64,000 nucleotides of DNA from Calothrix sp. CSU_2_0 (GTDB taxonomy: Bacteria; Cyanobacteriota; Cyanobacteriia; Cyanobacteriales; Nostocaceae). This document shows positions 1 through 12,304 of the stretch, one piece after another. The stretch's first letter is position 1. The number at the start of each line of letters is the position of its first letter. Both the position numbers and the translations under genes were made by a program. Where the stretch lies: the NCBI GenBank assembly GCA_012034595.1, contig JAAUPE010000004.1, positions 1-64,000 of the forward strand, in the 5' to 3' direction. The notes under the pieces are model-generated. The model was not told where the DNA came from, did not search any database, and saw only the letters and a program-made list of their open reading frames with translations.

Positions 1-90
1 TATTTTTGCCTATTTACCTATTTTTACCCATTTGTAAATATCTAAATATAAATGGGCACAATAACATCAAGTATGAAGGGGATGAGGGGA

Positions 91-136
91 TTTTAGATTT
101 TAGATTTTAGATTTTAGATTTTAGATTTTAGATTTA
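91..136. repeat. STRR heptamer tandem repeat (TTTTAGA)
   Basis: About six head-to-tail copies of the heptamer TTTTAGA lie upstream of the chemotaxis operon. Short tandemly repeated repetitive sequences of seven bases are typical of heterocyst-forming cyanobacteria. The rest of the first 265 bases is AT-rich spacer with no gene that I can support. Confidence 0.85.
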
Positions 137-265
137 ATAATTCAAAATCCAATAATCTAAAAACAGGTTTCCACAGCCCTTAATCACCTGATTAGAAGGC
201 TCTGGCTACGTCTTAGAGTCAATCTAAAATCCAAAATCGTTTGATGAGGAGTGCCTTGGTAATAA

Positions 266-1630
266 ATGCAGGGAAATTTAGATGAAATCGATCTTCGCAG
301 TATCCTGCAATTGATTGAATTAGGACAGCGCACAGGGGTACTATTTGTCGAAACCGATGGTATTGGCGATATGGTTCCAGGGTTAAGCTACACTTATCGC
401 AATCAATGGGGTGCAAATGCCAAGCAGCTTTTGTGCAAACAGAGCTACTTACTTCACAGCCAGCCAGGTTGTTGGTTTGTATTTTTTCTTAACGGTCAAA
501 TTGTTTACGCAAGCGATCGCGGACTGAATTTGTCTCGGTTAGATGATTATTTACGCCATTATCGGGTAAAGGTGCGGCTTGATGAAACGCTATTAACTGC
601 CACGTCATCACAGTCTATTCCTGAGTACAGCTATTTATGGGCGCTACTCGAACAAAATATCATTAACCCGACCCAAGCTCGCATTATTCTCCAAGGTTTA
701 ATTCACGAAACGATTTTTGACTTGTTAAATCTAAGGCAAGGAAATTTTATTTTTAAAGTTACTCCCCCATTTGCACCCCACTTAACAACTTGGCAAACTA
801 CGCCAATTGCGGCAAAGATAACTAAACAGGTGCAAGATTGGAAACTACTTTATCCATATATTCGTTCCCCTGATCAGTTACCAATGCTCTCCGATATCAT
901 CCGGTTACGTGCATCCCTTCCCCCAGCTACCACCAACAAGCTCAAACAATGGGCTGACGGAAAAACATCACTGCGTCAACTAGCACGTTATCTCAACCGA
1001 GATATTTCGACCGTTGCCAAAGCAATATTTCCTTACGTACAACAAGGCTGGGTGAAGCTAGTATATACGAATACAATAAATTCAATGCCGATTCAGGACA
1101 GTCAGGAGGTCAATGAGGAAAAAAAGCCAAAAATCAGAATCGTTTATATTGATGATGCAATCAGTGTTTGTAAATCAATCGAGTCGATTTTAAATTCCCA
1201 AGGTTTTGATGCGATCGCGATCGGCAATCCCCTAGAAGCCCTCAGTCGAACCTTGGTACTCAAACCCGATCTAATCCTGTGCAGCACCACCATGCCCGAA
1301 TTGGATGGTTATGAATTTTGTGCAATGCTACGACAATCAAAATTTTTTCGGTTTTTACCAATTATTTTGCTGGCTAACCAAGATGATTTTATTAATCGGA
1401 CTAAAGCCACAATGGTAGGAGCAACAGACTATTTAGCCAAACCCTTTCACGAAAACGAGCTACTAATGTTAATTAAAAAGTACCTTCAGAATAATTGTAA
1501 TTACCAAGATATAAATAATACAGGACTTGTCGATTTAATCAAAGAAAGGGTACAAAATAATATCACAGATAACATCGACTTTACCGAAGCAGATCGAAAG
1601 CTAACGCTTATAAAATTTGTCAAGGAATAA
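266..1630 (+). CDS. PatA-type response regulator (PATAN/DUF4388 + degenerate receiver)
   Basis: First gene of a five-gene chemotaxis operon resembling the hmp/pix loci of cyanobacteria, where a PatA-like protein precedes CheY, CheW, MCP and CheA. Residues 1 to about 265 fit the PATAN (DUF4388) domain, opening with the typical MQGNLDEIDL. A receiver domain follows from about residue 288 to 408, with the acidic pair D296-D297 and the conserved lysine in AKPF (K392). The residue aligned with the phosphoacceptor aspartate is a serine (S340, in ILCSTTMPELDGYE), so phosphorylation of the usual site looks impossible. The start at 266 is favoured by the family N-terminus. It is probably cytoplasmic and acts by protein contact on pili or motility. 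Family certain, role inferred. Confidence 0.9.
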   Translation: MQGNLDEIDLRSILQLIELGQRTGVLFVETDGIGDMVPGLSYTYRNQWGANAKQLLCKQSYLLHSQPGCWFVFFLNGQIVYASDRGLNLSRLDDYLRHYRVKVRLDETLLTATSSQSIPEYSYLWALLEQNIINPTQARIILQGLIHETIFDLLNLRQGNFIFKVTPPFAPHLTTWQTTPIAAKITKQVQDWKLLYPYIRSPDQLPMLSDIIRLRASLPPATTNKLKQWADGKTSLRQLARYLNRDISTVAKAIFPYVQQGWVKLVYTNTINSMPIQDSQEVNEEKKPKIRIVYIDDAISVCKSIESILNSQGFDAIAIGNPLEALSRTLVLKPDLILCSTTMPELDGYEFCAMLRQSKFFRFLPIILLANQDDFINRTKATMVGATDYLAKPFHENELLMLIKKYLQNNCNYQDINNTGLVDLIKERVQNNITDNIDFTEADRKLTLIKFVKE

Positions 1631-1718
1631 AATTAATTTATACATTAATTTATTGTGGGGATTCAGGGAATGTTCCATGTTGAGGGACATCTACATTTAC
1701 TGAGGTAGATAGGCTTAT

Positions 1719-2084
1719 ATGAGTACAGTTCTGATTGTGGAAGATAGTATCGCCCAAAGAGAGATGATAACAGACCTCCTAAAAGCGAGTGGAATGACGG
1801 TTAGCCACGCTAGTGATGGAGTTGAGGCTCTAGAAGCAATCCTCAGCGAACCTCCTGACCTCGTGGTCTTGGATATTGTCATGCCCCGGATGAATGGTTA
1901 TGAGGTTTGTCGTCGCTTAAAATCCGACCCCAAAACCCAAAATGTCCCTGTAGTTATGTGTTCCTCGAAAGGGGAAGAGTTTGACCGCTACTGGGGGATG
2001 AAACAAGGAGCAGATGCTTACATTGCAAAACCGTTTCAACCGACCGAATTGGTGGGAACAGTCAAACAACTGCTGCGAGGATAA
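1719..2084 (+). CDS. CheY/PilH-like single-domain response regulator
   Basis: A 121-residue stand-alone receiver domain, the usual length for CheY-like proteins. The acidic pocket (E8, D9), phosphoacceptor D52 (VVLDIVMP) and K104 (IAKPF) are all present, so unlike its upstream neighbour it should be phosphorylatable. It lies 88 bases after the PatA-like gene and 27 bases before cheW, consistent with one operon. In hmp/pix-type systems this protein accepts phosphate from the hybrid CheA encoded downstream and acts either as output or as phosphate sink. High confidence in family; the exact output is not visible from sequence. Confidence 0.95.
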   Translation: MSTVLIVEDSIAQREMITDLLKASGMTVSHASDGVEALEAILSEPPDLVVLDIVMPRMNGYEVCRRLKSDPKTQNVPVVMCSSKGEEFDRYWGMKQGADAYIAKPFQPTELVGTVKQLLRG

Positions 2085-2111
2085 GAAAGGATAAGAAAGG
2101 ATAAAGAAAGC

Positions 2112-2642
2112 ATGGTTAGCAAACCGGACTTTTTAGTGGGTAGTGGAGAAGATCAGTTTCGTCCTGAGTTTCAGGTCGAAAGTCCTGAAGGTGAGTTGCA
2201 TTTGCGATTTTTTATTCCCTCGCATCAGGAGTTTGCACTGCTGGCAACTGGGATTCGCGAAGTGATCGAACTAAGTCCCGACAGAATTACTCCCATTCCT
2301 AATGCTTCGCCTCTACTTTTGGGTACTCTAAATTTACGAGGTCGAGTTATTTGGGTAGCTGATTTGGGTCAGTTTCTTGGAGATGCAACAGCATTAAACA
2401 CCGACAGAGGGGAAATACCCGTAATTGCAATTGAAGAACAAGAAACAATCGTGGGTTTGGCAGTAGACGAAATCGGCGGTATGGATTGGTTGGATGTTAA
2501 AAATTTAGCCGCACCAACTAATATTCCAGACACAATGGCTCCGTTTCTACGGGGTGAATGGACGTTAAACGCAGAAAGCACTCAGTGTCTGCGACTGCTG
2601 GATCAGACCGCAATATTGCGGAGTGCGCGGTGGGCAGGATGA
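2112..2642 (+). CDS. CheW-like coupling protein
   Basis: A 176-residue CheW-domain protein that would couple the MCP to CheA at the membrane. The typical CheW features are present: an N-terminal regulatory segment around FFIPSHQEF, the [20 protein letters not shown] strand and [20 protein letters not shown] around residues 60-95. Upstream are three short repeats of GGATAAGAAA, which also supply the purine-rich ribosome binding site. The stop codon overlaps an alternative ATG of the following MCP gene (ATGA at 2639), suggesting translational coupling. High confidence. Confidence 0.93.
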   Translation: MVSKPDFLVGSGEDQFRPEFQVESPEGELHLRFFIPSHQEFALLATGIREVIELSPDRITPIPNASPLLLGTLNLRGRVIWVADLGQFLGDATALNTDRGEIPVIAIEEQETIVGLAVDEIGGMDWLDVKNLAAPTNIPDTMAPFLRGEWTLNAESTQCLRLLDQTAILRSARWAG

Positions 2643-2659
2643 AATTCGGAGACAGTGAA

Positions 2660-5600
2660 ATGGCAGCAAGTATAGACGATTACGCGCAGATTTATCAGCA
2701 GGCTCTGACAGCCTATGCACAACAAAAATACGAAGAAGCAGCCGCTTTAACCGACCAAGTGGTGGTGTTTTTACCCCAAGACCCTAATACCCATCTATTG
2801 CGGGGACATGTTTACTATGTTCTGCAAAACTACGATATTGCTTCATCTGAGTATCAAAAAGTACTCGAACTAACTAACGATCGCGAAATTGTTGGTTTTG
2901 CAAAAAATGGCTTGGAGAGTATTAATCAATATCAAGGACAGTTCGATGATATTGATGTACCGGAAATTGCCGAAGACGAGCAAATCAACTTTTCTGATTT
3001 GGTCGAACCAGGGGAGTTTGACAGTAAAACTGGTGAAAATGAATCTCTATTTGGAGATTTGAATAATGGCGGTTTTGACTTAAGCGCTTTTGGTGAGAGT
3101 CCTCAAGGTGGACATCAGGGTGACAATATATTTGAGGATTATTCCCCAAACAATCCCTTTGACATGCCAACTGACAGTACAGTATTTAGTGTATCTTCTG
3201 GCGATACTTCTGGAACCTCAAGTGGAAATCCCTTTGTTGCGGCAAAAGGAAAATCCCAGCCGAGTGAAGATATAACTAATGGGGAAAAACAATCGAAATT
3301 AGAATTGCCTGGGTTTTGGCAGGATGACATTCCCACTAATAGTTTTACTGATGCTGCAAGCCATGTGAGCGGCAAAATTGATGATGATAAATCGGATCGC
3401 AAGTCAGTCTCAGAAAATGCCAGCAATTCGCCATTCGGGGAATTAGATTTATCTCTAAGTAGCAGCTTTGAGAATACTTCCTCACTTTTTGAGGAAGTAA
3501 ATGAAATTGATGCCGCCAGGGATTTGAATTTTAATATACATAGTGGTATTGATGATGAGACACTGTATATCAGTGCAGTTAAGGATACAACAGATAAAAC
3601 AGCAGGGACAGAAGTACCAGAGACGGACACCTTAGCGTTTACTAGTCAAAGCGCTAGCGCAGATAATTTAGACAATGAAAATGTGACTCAGTCCACAACG
3701 GAGACACACACACGTCCGGCGGAATTTTCCACCTTTAGCATTGATTTAACACAAGAAGGAAAGCCGTCTAGTTCTGGGATGACGGCAGATCGGGATAGTT
3801 TTGATGCTGATGATAGTTTTGATTTTGAAGCTTTTGAATCGGCGTTTGGTTCCGATAGCTTGACAGACAAGGAACCTTCGGTTACTGGAGGGGATACGAG
3901 TGGTATCACTAGCGGTAATGTTGATAAGGGAAATAATGTTGAATTTTTAGATGATTTTGATGAATTTGAAGACTTTGGGAATATTCCTGGATTCGATTTA
4001 ACTGGAGAATCAACTTTTGGTAGTTCGCAACAGTTGCATTCTAGTTCGTTTGAAAATAAAGTTAAGCCTTCTTCTGAGAAATATTCAGCAACATCAAAGA
4101 GTAAAGACGCTGGTAATCACTTTGGTGATGGGTTAGCGGAATCGTTGACCTTTAGCAATACCTCCAGTCGGTCGGATATGGGGAAATCTACCCTGGGGGG
4201 GGAGCGGGAAGATGAATTGTTTAGTATTACTTCCTCGCAAGAAGCAGTACCAATTTTTACTCAATCCGATGTCAGCCACATTGAACCCCAAGTAAATGTT
4301 GAGCAGGGGTTGCTAGCACCTTTAGAAAATGCCACTCTGGAAACCAAGCAATGGTTTATTGCGGCTACTGTGGGGGTGATTTCAGCCCTCGCTGTGGCGA
4401 GTGTTAGCTTTGTGTCGGCGAATTTTTTCACCAAGGCTGAAGAACGCGCCCCGATTCGGAATACGGGTTTGGCAATGGCATTAGCTGCGGGGATTGCGGG
4501 ATGTGCCACAACTCGCTTTATGGGCAATCTCACATTTAAACAGATTCGCCGTACTACCAAGGATTTGCAAAACCAGTTTGATGCGGTGCGTCAAGGGAAC
4601 ATGGGTGTGCAAGCCACTGTTTATTCCGAAGATGAATTCGGGCAATTGGCGGCTGGCTTTAACGAAATGACCCGTGTAATTTATACAACCACGAGTGAGG
4701 CAACGCGGAAAGCCCACGAGCAGGAGGAAGCGAAGGAAAATTTGCAACGGCAGGTAATTCGCTTACTCGATGATGTGGAAGGTGCAGCGCGGGGTGACTT
4801 GACGGTGCAAGCGGAAGTTACAGCCGATGTACTGGGTGCTGTTGCGGATGCTTTTAACTTAACGATTCAAAACCTGCGGGATATTGTTCAACAGGTGAAA
4901 GTCGCAGCCCGCGAAGTCACCAAAGGAGCAACAAATTCGGAAACATTTGCGAGGGCATTATCGACGGATGCGTTGCGCCAAGCAGAGGAGTTGGCGGTAA
5001 CGTTGAACTCAGTGCAGGTAATGACTGATTCGATTCAGCGTGTGGCAGAAGCAGCCAGGGAAGCCGAAACTGTAGCGCGAGATGCCAGCGAAATCGCCAT
5101 TAAAGGTGGCGAAGCGGTGGAAAATACTGTAGCAGGTATTTTAGAAATTCGGGAGACTGTGGCGGAAACAACCCGAAAAGTGAAACGTTTGGCGGAATCA
5201 TCGCAAGAAATTTCTAAAATTGTGGCATTGATTTCGCAGATTGCTTCGCGTACCAACCTGTTAGCGTTGAATGCTTCGATTGAGGCTGCGCGTGCGGGGG
5301 AAGCTGGACGAGGTTTTGCGATCGTTGCGGATGAGGTACGTCAGCTTGCTGATAAATCAGCAAAATCGCTGAAGGAAATCGAACAAATTGTGATGCAAAT
5401 TCAAGGTGAAACTAGTTCGGTAATGACAGCGATGGAAGAAGGTACACAGCAGGTAATTACGGGTACGAGACTTGCGGAAGAGGCAAAGCGATCGCTTGAC
5501 AATATTATCCAGGTTGCTAACCGTATCGATATTCTCGTGCGATCGATTACTGCTGATACTGTAGATCAAACAGAAACCTCCCGTGCTGTGGCACAGGTGA

Positions 5601-5743
5601 TGCAATCTGTGGAGTTGACAGCGCAGGAAACTTCGCAAGAAGCGCAACGAGTTTCTGGTGCCCTACAACACTTGGTAGGTGTATCCCGTGACTTGATTGC
5701 TTCTGTGGAACGTTTCCGTGTCGAAACTGCGGAATCGAGATAA
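2660..5743 (+). CDS. Methyl-accepting chemotaxis protein (TPR + acidic linker + HAMP + MCP signal), HmpD/PilJ-like
   Basis: Chemoreceptor of the operon. From the ATG at 2660 (GGAG eight bases upstream; ATG at 2639 is the alternative) it encodes about 1027 residues. Order: TPR-like helices at about 5-90 ([10 protein letters not shown]...), a roughly 460-residue acidic Ser/Asp/Phe-rich low-complexity stretch, a pair of hydrophobic membrane segments near 563-588 and 600-620, a HAMP domain, then the coiled-coil signalling domain with the hairpin tip [15 protein letters not shown] around residue 865. There is no GAF/phytochrome domain, so it is closer to HmpD/PilJ than to the photoreceptor PixJ. 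The acidic region resembles that of the CheA downstream. What it senses is unknown. Confidence 0.9.
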   Translation: MAASIDDYAQIYQQALTAYAQQKYEEAAALTDQVVVFLPQDPNTHLLRGHVYYVLQNYDIASSEYQKVLELTNDREIVGFAKNGLESINQYQGQFDDIDVPEIAEDEQINFSDLVEPGEFDSKTGENESLFGDLNNGGFDLSAFGESPQGGHQGDNIFEDYSPNNPFDMPTDSTVFSVSSGDTSGTSSGNPFVAAKGKSQPSEDITNGEKQSKLELPGFWQDDIPTNSFTDAASHVSGKIDDDKSDRKSVSENASNSPFGELDLSLSSSFENTSSLFEEVNEIDAARDLNFNIHSGIDDETLYISAVKDTTDKTAGTEVPETDTLAFTSQSASADNLDNENVTQSTTETHTRPAEFSTFSIDLTQEGKPSSSGMTADRDSFDADDSFDFEAFESAFGSDSLTDKEPSVTGGDTSGITSGNVDKGNNVEFLDDFDEFEDFGNIPGFDLTGESTFGSSQQLHSSSFENKVKPSSEKYSATSKSKDAGNHFGDGLAESLTFSNTSSRSDMGKSTLGGEREDELFSITSSQEAVPIFTQSDVSHIEPQVNVEQGLLAPLENATLETKQWFIAATVGVISALAVASVSFVSANFFTKAEERAPIRNTGLAMALAAGIAGCATTRFMGNLTFKQIRRTTKDLQNQFDAVRQGNMGVQATVYSEDEFGQLAAGFNEMTRVIYTTTSEATRKAHEQEEAKENLQRQVIRLLDDVEGAARGDLTVQAEVTADVLGAVADAFNLTIQNLRDIVQQVKVAAREVTKGATNSETFARALSTDALRQAEELAVTLNSVQVMTDSIQRVAEAAREAETVARDASEIAIKGGEAVENTVAGILEIRETVAETTRKVKRLAESSQEISKIVALISQIASRTNLLALNASIEAARAGEAGRGFAIVADEVRQLADKSAKSLKEIEQIVMQIQGETSSVMTAMEEGTQQVITGTRLAEEAKRSLDNIIQVANRIDILVRSITADTVDQTETSRAVAQVMQSVELTAQETSQEAQRVSGALQHLVGVSRDLIASVERFRVETAESR

Positions 5744-5747
5744 AAAT

Positions 5748-5978
5748 TAAGTTAGGAGTTAGGAGTTAGGAGTTAGGAGTTAGGAGTTAGGAGCTAGAAC
5801 TAAAAAATAGTAATTACTAATTCATTTCTCTGAAGTTATAATCAATCGCTTTTAACTCACCAATCCTAATTTAAAACTTTTAACTTCAAACTAATAATTT
5901 ACAATTAAATAAACTAAATTAAATTTAACAACTCATAACTCATACTTCATAACTCATAATTCATAACTCATAACTTTA
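5748..5978. repeat. Two STRR blocks between MCP and cheA
   Basis: The spacer between the receptor and cheA genes contains about five copies of the heptamer AGTTAGG near 5748-5796. A second block of degenerate AACTCAT repeats lies at about 5930-5976, ending just before the cheA start codon. No gene is seen here. The repeats may be transcribed as part of the operon. Confidence 0.8.
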
Positions 5979-5983
5979 TAATT

Positions 5984-8900
5984 ATGTTACCGGAACAACA
6001 ACAACGTATTTTAGGCTATTTTATCGAAGAAGCAAGAGACCATCTCAATACAATTGAACAAGGGTTACTAAATCTCCAAGGAACTTTAGATGATCCGGAA
6101 ATGATTAATGAAGTTTTCCGGGCAGCCCACTCAATCAAAGGTGGTTCTGCGATGCTAGGCTTAAATAGCATTCAACGGACTGCACATCGTCTGGAAGATT
6201 GCTTTAAGGTTTTAAAAGAGAATCCCATTAAAGTCGATCAAAAATTAGAGTCTTTGTTTCTTGGTGTTTCTGATACTTTAAAATCTTTATTAGAGCATTT
6301 GAGCGGGACATTTGGTTTGTCGGAAGAGACGGCAAATACGATAATGTCGGAAGCTGAACCTGTTTTTGGTTGGTTGCATGAACACTTAGAGTTACTAGTA
6401 GGTGAACAAGGTGGGGCTGTAGATATTGAGAAACCAGAACCTGTTACTAAACCTACCTTTACTCCGGCTCCACCACCTCAGCCAAGCTTTGCACCTCGTT
6501 CGAGTGGGATAGTTGGCAGCAGTTTCAAACCCAAGTACTGCAAAAATTGCGAGATATGTTGCAATTATTCAAGCAAAGTCCGACACCGGAAAATCGGAAA
6601 GGATTGGAAGCTTGTTGTCAGTATTTAGCAATAATTGGTGATGACTTAAATTTAACTAATTGGTGTCATTTGTGTCGAGCTTGTGGCAGTGCGATCGCAA
6701 ATTCTGATAATAGCTATTTGATATTAGCAAAAGTCGTAATTACAGATATCAAACAAGCACAGGAGTTAGCATTAACTGGTAGAGATGGGGAAATTGCCCT
6801 TAGCCAGCAACTTGAAGCGCTAATTGGTGTACCAGAAATTGAATTGTTGGAACTGAGTAGTGATTTCTTTGATGAGCCAACAACGGGTATTTATAGTTCT
6901 GAAATATCAAAAGATGTAGTATCAAATGAAGCCATAATTGATTTTTCGGATACGTCTGATACTGATGATATTTCTGATTTTCTAACTCATGGTAATTTGG
7001 ATGGTGAGGATAATATTAATTCGCTGTTTGATTTGTCCGATCAACTTGATTCTCAGGATTCTCAGAGTCATGATAAGGTAGACTTTTTATCAAATAATTT
7101 GTCAGAGCTTTCATCAGAAGAGGATGATTTTGTTGATTCTCTATTTGAACTATCCGAGCAAATTGATTTAGAGAAAGAAGTTGATATCGAGGTAAATCCA
7201 AGTTTTACAAACGCAGAAGATAATCACGATACTATTATTTCTTTGTCTGAGCTATCTGAAGAAGTTGATAATAATTTCGGTGATGGGTTATTAATTGCTA
7301 AAGATACAACCAAAGATAAGGTTAGAAGCATCGATTCACTATTTGGAAACATTGAAGATATTGACGGAGATTTTATAGATAAAACTACAGATGATGCTGT
7401 AGAAGAAGCTTCGGGTACTAATATTATTCTCGATCCAAATGGACCAGAAGTTGGGGTTGCTGAACTTAGCGAACTTGACGAATTATTTAAAGAAGATGCT
7501 CCCGAACTTGATGGTAATTGGGAAGGGGAAGAAAGTATTGATGCAAAAGCGACTAGCGAAACCAATTCCGAAGAAAACGAAGACGAAATTCAGACTAATA
7601 GCGAAGTCGCAGATTTACTGGTATTTGAAGATAGTACTAGCGTTCACGATCGCTCTCCAAATAGTAGGGAAGAATTAACAATAGTCCAACTATTTGGTAA
7701 TTTTCTTGATGAGGATGAATCAAAGCTCAAAGAACCACCAGTACCCACAAATAATAGCGATATTCTTTCAGAGTCGCTACACGATGGTACAAAGTACCCA
7801 CCTTACGACGATGATGCAGGGCATCCGCTTTACAGCGATCGCAATATTCAAGATAATACAATTATTGTACCAATTCCAGAGCAATTAGAACTTTTGGATG
7901 ACAACAATCCAAACTTTAGTGATAAAGAAGAGGATTTATTATCCCTTGGGTTTGATAATAGTCTTGATGATAGTTTTGATAATGTACCTTCCCACGAGCA
8001 ATTGTATGAGAATGTACATGGAAAGTTAAATATTAGCGACTATAGTAACGAAAATGAAGAAGCTCCAAAGTTAGTTCATCATGAAGATTTTTCGGAAAAT
8101 TCTCGTTTTGATAATTTGTTTGTAGATGGGGAATATACTGAAGTCGATGATGATATTTCTTTAATTGAAGATAATCAATCAGATATATCTGAGATAGAAG
8201 TAATTAGCGATGTAGATATTAATATTAATAGTTATTTCGCAAGTTTAGAGTTAAGGGAAAATTTAGAATTAGAAGCAGGTTTAGAATTAGAAAAATCTCC
8301 CGATGTGAGATTAGAATCTGATAGAGTCTTTACAGGTTCGGAAACTAAAAATATCTTATCTAACAATACAGATTCAGATACATTAGATAGTTTGTTTGAT
8401 AATCTTGCTTCTACTAGCCTGGAATTTTCAGATATAGAATCTTCGCAAACGAAACTTTCTCAACCACAAGATGATTTAGCTGACTTCTGGACAGAAACCG
8501 AACCAGTAAAAGATACACAGCCATTTGAATTTGAACCTAATGAAGATATCGCTAAAGCATTAGAGGAAAGTTTATTTGAGGCAGCTTCAAATAACAGTAT
8601 TTTCGATCCGAGTACAGATGGAGAAATTTCTGTTAATGATAGCGATAGTTTTGAAATTGATGATTTAGATATTGGCTATCAACAGCAAGAGGAATCCCTC
8701 GATTTGTTTGATGAAGAAGATGGAGTAGCAGATTTGTTTGAGGAACTGACACCATCGCAGATGGCTGCTGTTTCTTCGTCTATAATTAATACGAATGATA
8801 GCCGTAATTATTCGCAGGAACCCGAAGCACTAGAATTTGCGCCAGAATTTACACAAAACCTCGCAAACGAGCCAATAAAAACGGACAAAGAGAATCTCAG

Positions 8901-11900
8901 CGAGGAAATATCACAAGTTACATTTGGTGAGTTGCAAGGTGAAGATTCTGAAGATTTGGAAATATCAGCAACAGTACATCAATTATTACCTGAAATCAAC
9001 AATGGGATTGCAGAAAATCCACTTGTGATACCTCATAGTAATGGTATATCGAATCTTGCAGAAACTGAAACTCTCATAATGCATGAGGATTTAGTTGATG
9101 ATTTCTTTGATGTTGATGCATTAGCAGCATCTATTGATGGGGTAGAAGATACAGTCGATAGAACTGAAGATTCCAGAGTTACAGAAATATTTGCACCTTC
9201 AACACTTACAAATTCAGAAATTAATTTTATCGATGATTTGTTTGGTGAAAGAACTGTTCCGCAGCTAAGTAATGAGCATGATTCGGTAAATTATTTTGTT
9301 GAGAAGAGCGAAAATATTGAGAATAGTATTAATGAAAATATTGATTTAGTTCAATCTGCGGAATTAAATGCAATTAATATTAATACAACAACTATACAAG
9401 ACTTTAATGCTGGATTAGATGATGATTTACTAGCAGATATGTTATCGGTTGATGATTTGGAAAGTTTAGGAGCAATTCTAGAACCTTCGTTAGAATCTCC
9501 TACCGATGTTCCAGCATTTAATCCTTCAGAAACTCTTGGAAAAGATTCTTTCTCGTTAGAAGATTTCTCCTCAATTGAGGTTGAAAATTTAATTTTTGCC
9601 AGTGAGGAAGTTGATAATCTGGAAATTAATAATCTGGAAATTAATAATTTAGAGTTTGATAGCTTAGAGGTTCATCAACAAGAAGTTAATAACTTGGAAA
9701 TTGATGACTTAGAAGCTCATAACTTGAAAGTTAATAACCTAGAAGAAATTAATAACCCAGAAGAAATTAATAATCTAGAAGTTGATACTGAAGATACAGA
9801 TGAATCCGCTAACTTTGACGAACTAGATGCACTCCTTGACGATTTTAATGCACCTGAATCTAATGTAGATTCATTAGAAGATGATGATTTTGCCGCACTT
9901 GATGCCTTACTTGGTAATGAGATTACACCTGTTGTTGCTGCTGCGAGTACGGCTATAGTTGTAAATGCCGCAACCATGAATCAAATCGATACCATTGACG
10001 AATTTGGTGACTTAGAAAAATTGCTGGCAGATGCCGATCAAAGTATATCAACACCAAGTACAGGAACAAATACTGGGAAAATCCAACGTCCACGAGCAGC
10101 GCGATTCGAGCAATTGATGAAAGTGTCTGTAAAGCATCTAGATGACATGAGCAACCTGGTTGGGGAGTTGGTAGTTAACCGTAATACCCTAGAACAGGAT
10201 CAAGAACGTTTGCGTCAATCACTTGATAATTTGTTGATTCAGGTACACCACTTATCAGATGTTGGTGCCAGGATGCAGGAATTGTACGAACGTTCTCTGT
10301 TAGAAGCGTCGCTGTTAGCTAGTCGTAAAGGTAGCTTTAGTGGTGGTGGAAATAGTAGTAATAATAATAGTAATACTAATAGTAGTATTGTCTCTAACCA
10401 CGATCGCGGTTTTTCCGAACTAGAAATGGACAGGTTTACACCCTTTCACACATTATCTCAAGAAATGATTGAGTTAATTGTTAGGGTGCGAGAATCTGCC
10501 AGCGATATAGATTTTGTTACCGAAGAAACCGAACGGGTAGCTCGACAATTCCGTCAAGTAACGACGCAACTGCAAGAAGGTTTGACCAAAGCGCGAATGG
10601 TTCCCTTCTCCCAAGTTACCGATAGGGTAAAACGTGGTGTGCGTGATAATGCAATTAAGTGCGGCAAACAAGTCAATTTGATTATCGAAGGGCAAGATAC
10701 TCTCATCGATAAAATGATTTTAGAGCATTTGACCGACCCACTTGTGCATATGTTGAATAATGCGATCGCACATGGTGTTGAAACTCCCGAACAACGGCAA
10801 AGCAAAGGTAAATCTGCTGTCGGTACTATCAGCGTTCGTGCTTTCCACCAAGGAAACCAAACCGTTATTTCTGTCAGTGACGATGGTGCGGGTATCGATC
10901 CCGAACAAGTTAAGCGAAAAGCTCTCAAAGTTGGGTTAATTACTCCCGAACAAGTTAAAAAGATGTCGCGTATCGAAGTCTACGAGCTATTGTTCCAGCC
11001 CAATTTTAGTACTAAAGATAAAGCTGATGATTTAGCTGGTCGTGGTGTGGGGATGGATGTTGTACGTACTAGTATCAGTGAAATTAGAGGTACAATTAAT
11101 ACCGATTCGACCCTGAATAAAGGCACAAATTTTACAATTCGCTTACCCCTGACCCTGAGCATTTGTAAAGCTCTCAGTTGTGTCTCCGATAAAGCACGGA
11201 TAGCTTTCGCAATGGATGGTGTCGAAGATACCCTCGATATACCAGTTAAAAATATTCATAAAAATCCCGCAGGAGAATCGTTTATTTTTTGGCGGGATAC
11301 ACAACTGCCTTTCAAACCGTTGAAAGACCTCCTGACTCTTAACCGTCAACTTAGCCGAGGTAGTGTTTACGGAGGAACTCGCGATGATGACATGGTATCG
11401 GTTGTAGTTATTCGTTCAGGAAATACACTGATAGCTCTCCAGGTAGACCAAGTATTAAGCGAGCAAGAAATAGTAATTAAGCAATTTGAAGGACCAGCAC
11501 CTAAGCCTATAGGTGTTGCAGGTGCTACTGTCCTTGGGGATGGTCGAATTATGCCAATCGTTGATGTTCTCGAACTTATTGATATTTTCCAAGGACGCAC
11601 CTCGAAACAAAGTGCTGTCACCATTTTCGATGTACCCAACAGTGGAAGTACGGAAAGTACAAGTTCAAAAATTGATCCAACTGTACTTATTGTTGATGAC
11701 TCAATTACAGTTCGCGAATTACTCTCGTTGTCGTTTAATAAAGCAGGTTATCGTGTAGAACAAGCCCGTGATGGACAGGAAGCTTGGGAAAAGCTTCGTT
11801 CCGGTTTACCTTGCGATATCGTCTTCTGCGACATCGAAATGCCTCGCTGCGACGGACTAGAACTACTTTCGCGCATCCAAAAAGAAGTCAGTCTCAATCA

Positions 11901-12063
11901 TTTACCGATCGCAATGTTGACTTCACGAGGTGCGGATAAGCATAAACAAATGGCGATCGATTTAGGTGCTAGTGGTTACTTTACTAAACCCTATCTCGAA
12001 GAAGCATTACTTGAAGCCGCAGCACGAATGCTCAAAGGTGAAAAACTTGTTGGTAATGGTTGA
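5984..12063 (+). CDS. CheA-type hybrid histidine kinase with giant acidic linker, interrupted by one frameshift
   Basis: Kinase of the operon. The first frame gives the P1/HPt domain with phosphoacceptor H49 (RAAHSIKGG). The second frame, open from 6451, resumes as WQQFQTQVLQKLRDMLQLF and runs to 12063. The switch must lie between 6451 and about 6503 and corresponds to loss of one base; I see no slippery heptamer. After about residue 80 of the second part come more than 1000 acidic, Asn/Asp/Ser/Leu-rich residues, including iterated LEINN-like units around 9617-9790. Then follow the dimerisation domain, HATPase (HMLNNAIAHGVE; DDGAGID; GRGVGMDVV), a CheW-like domain and a C-terminal receiver (FCDIEMPRCDG). 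Intact proteins of this type are much shorter in the linker. Indel may be an assembly error. Confidence 0.88.
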
Positions 12064-12304
12064 TTGGATTTTGGATTTCCCTCCCTATCCCGAAATCACC
12101 ACCCTTAATCCCCAGATTCTAGGGGAGAAGTTAGGGTGGGGTTCTTTTATCAATGATTGATTTATAGTGCTGCAGTACTAGCTAAGACGAATCTCGTGCA
12201 AAGCTGTATTAGAAGATACTACTATACATAACAAGTTTTAATACAAATAATTGAATACAAATGTATAATTGCTATGATTTTTAACTCCTAATTTTCTGTG
12301 AAGA

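Noticed and set aside
91-136. CRISPR array
   Set aside because: The direct repeats here and at 5751, 17815, 29010 and 34004 are contiguous heptamers without spacers, so STRR and not CRISPR. No cas genes are present in the window.
6451-6628. Programmed -1 ribosomal frameshift in cheA
   Set aside because: No X XXY YYZ heptamer in the correct phase and no clear stimulatory stem; six other genes in the window carry similar random single-base indels.
9717-9977. 86-codon open frame on the - strand within cheA
   Set aside because: Shadow of the acidic repeat region; Ser/Ala-rich antisense translation typical of GAT/GAA-rich coding sequence.
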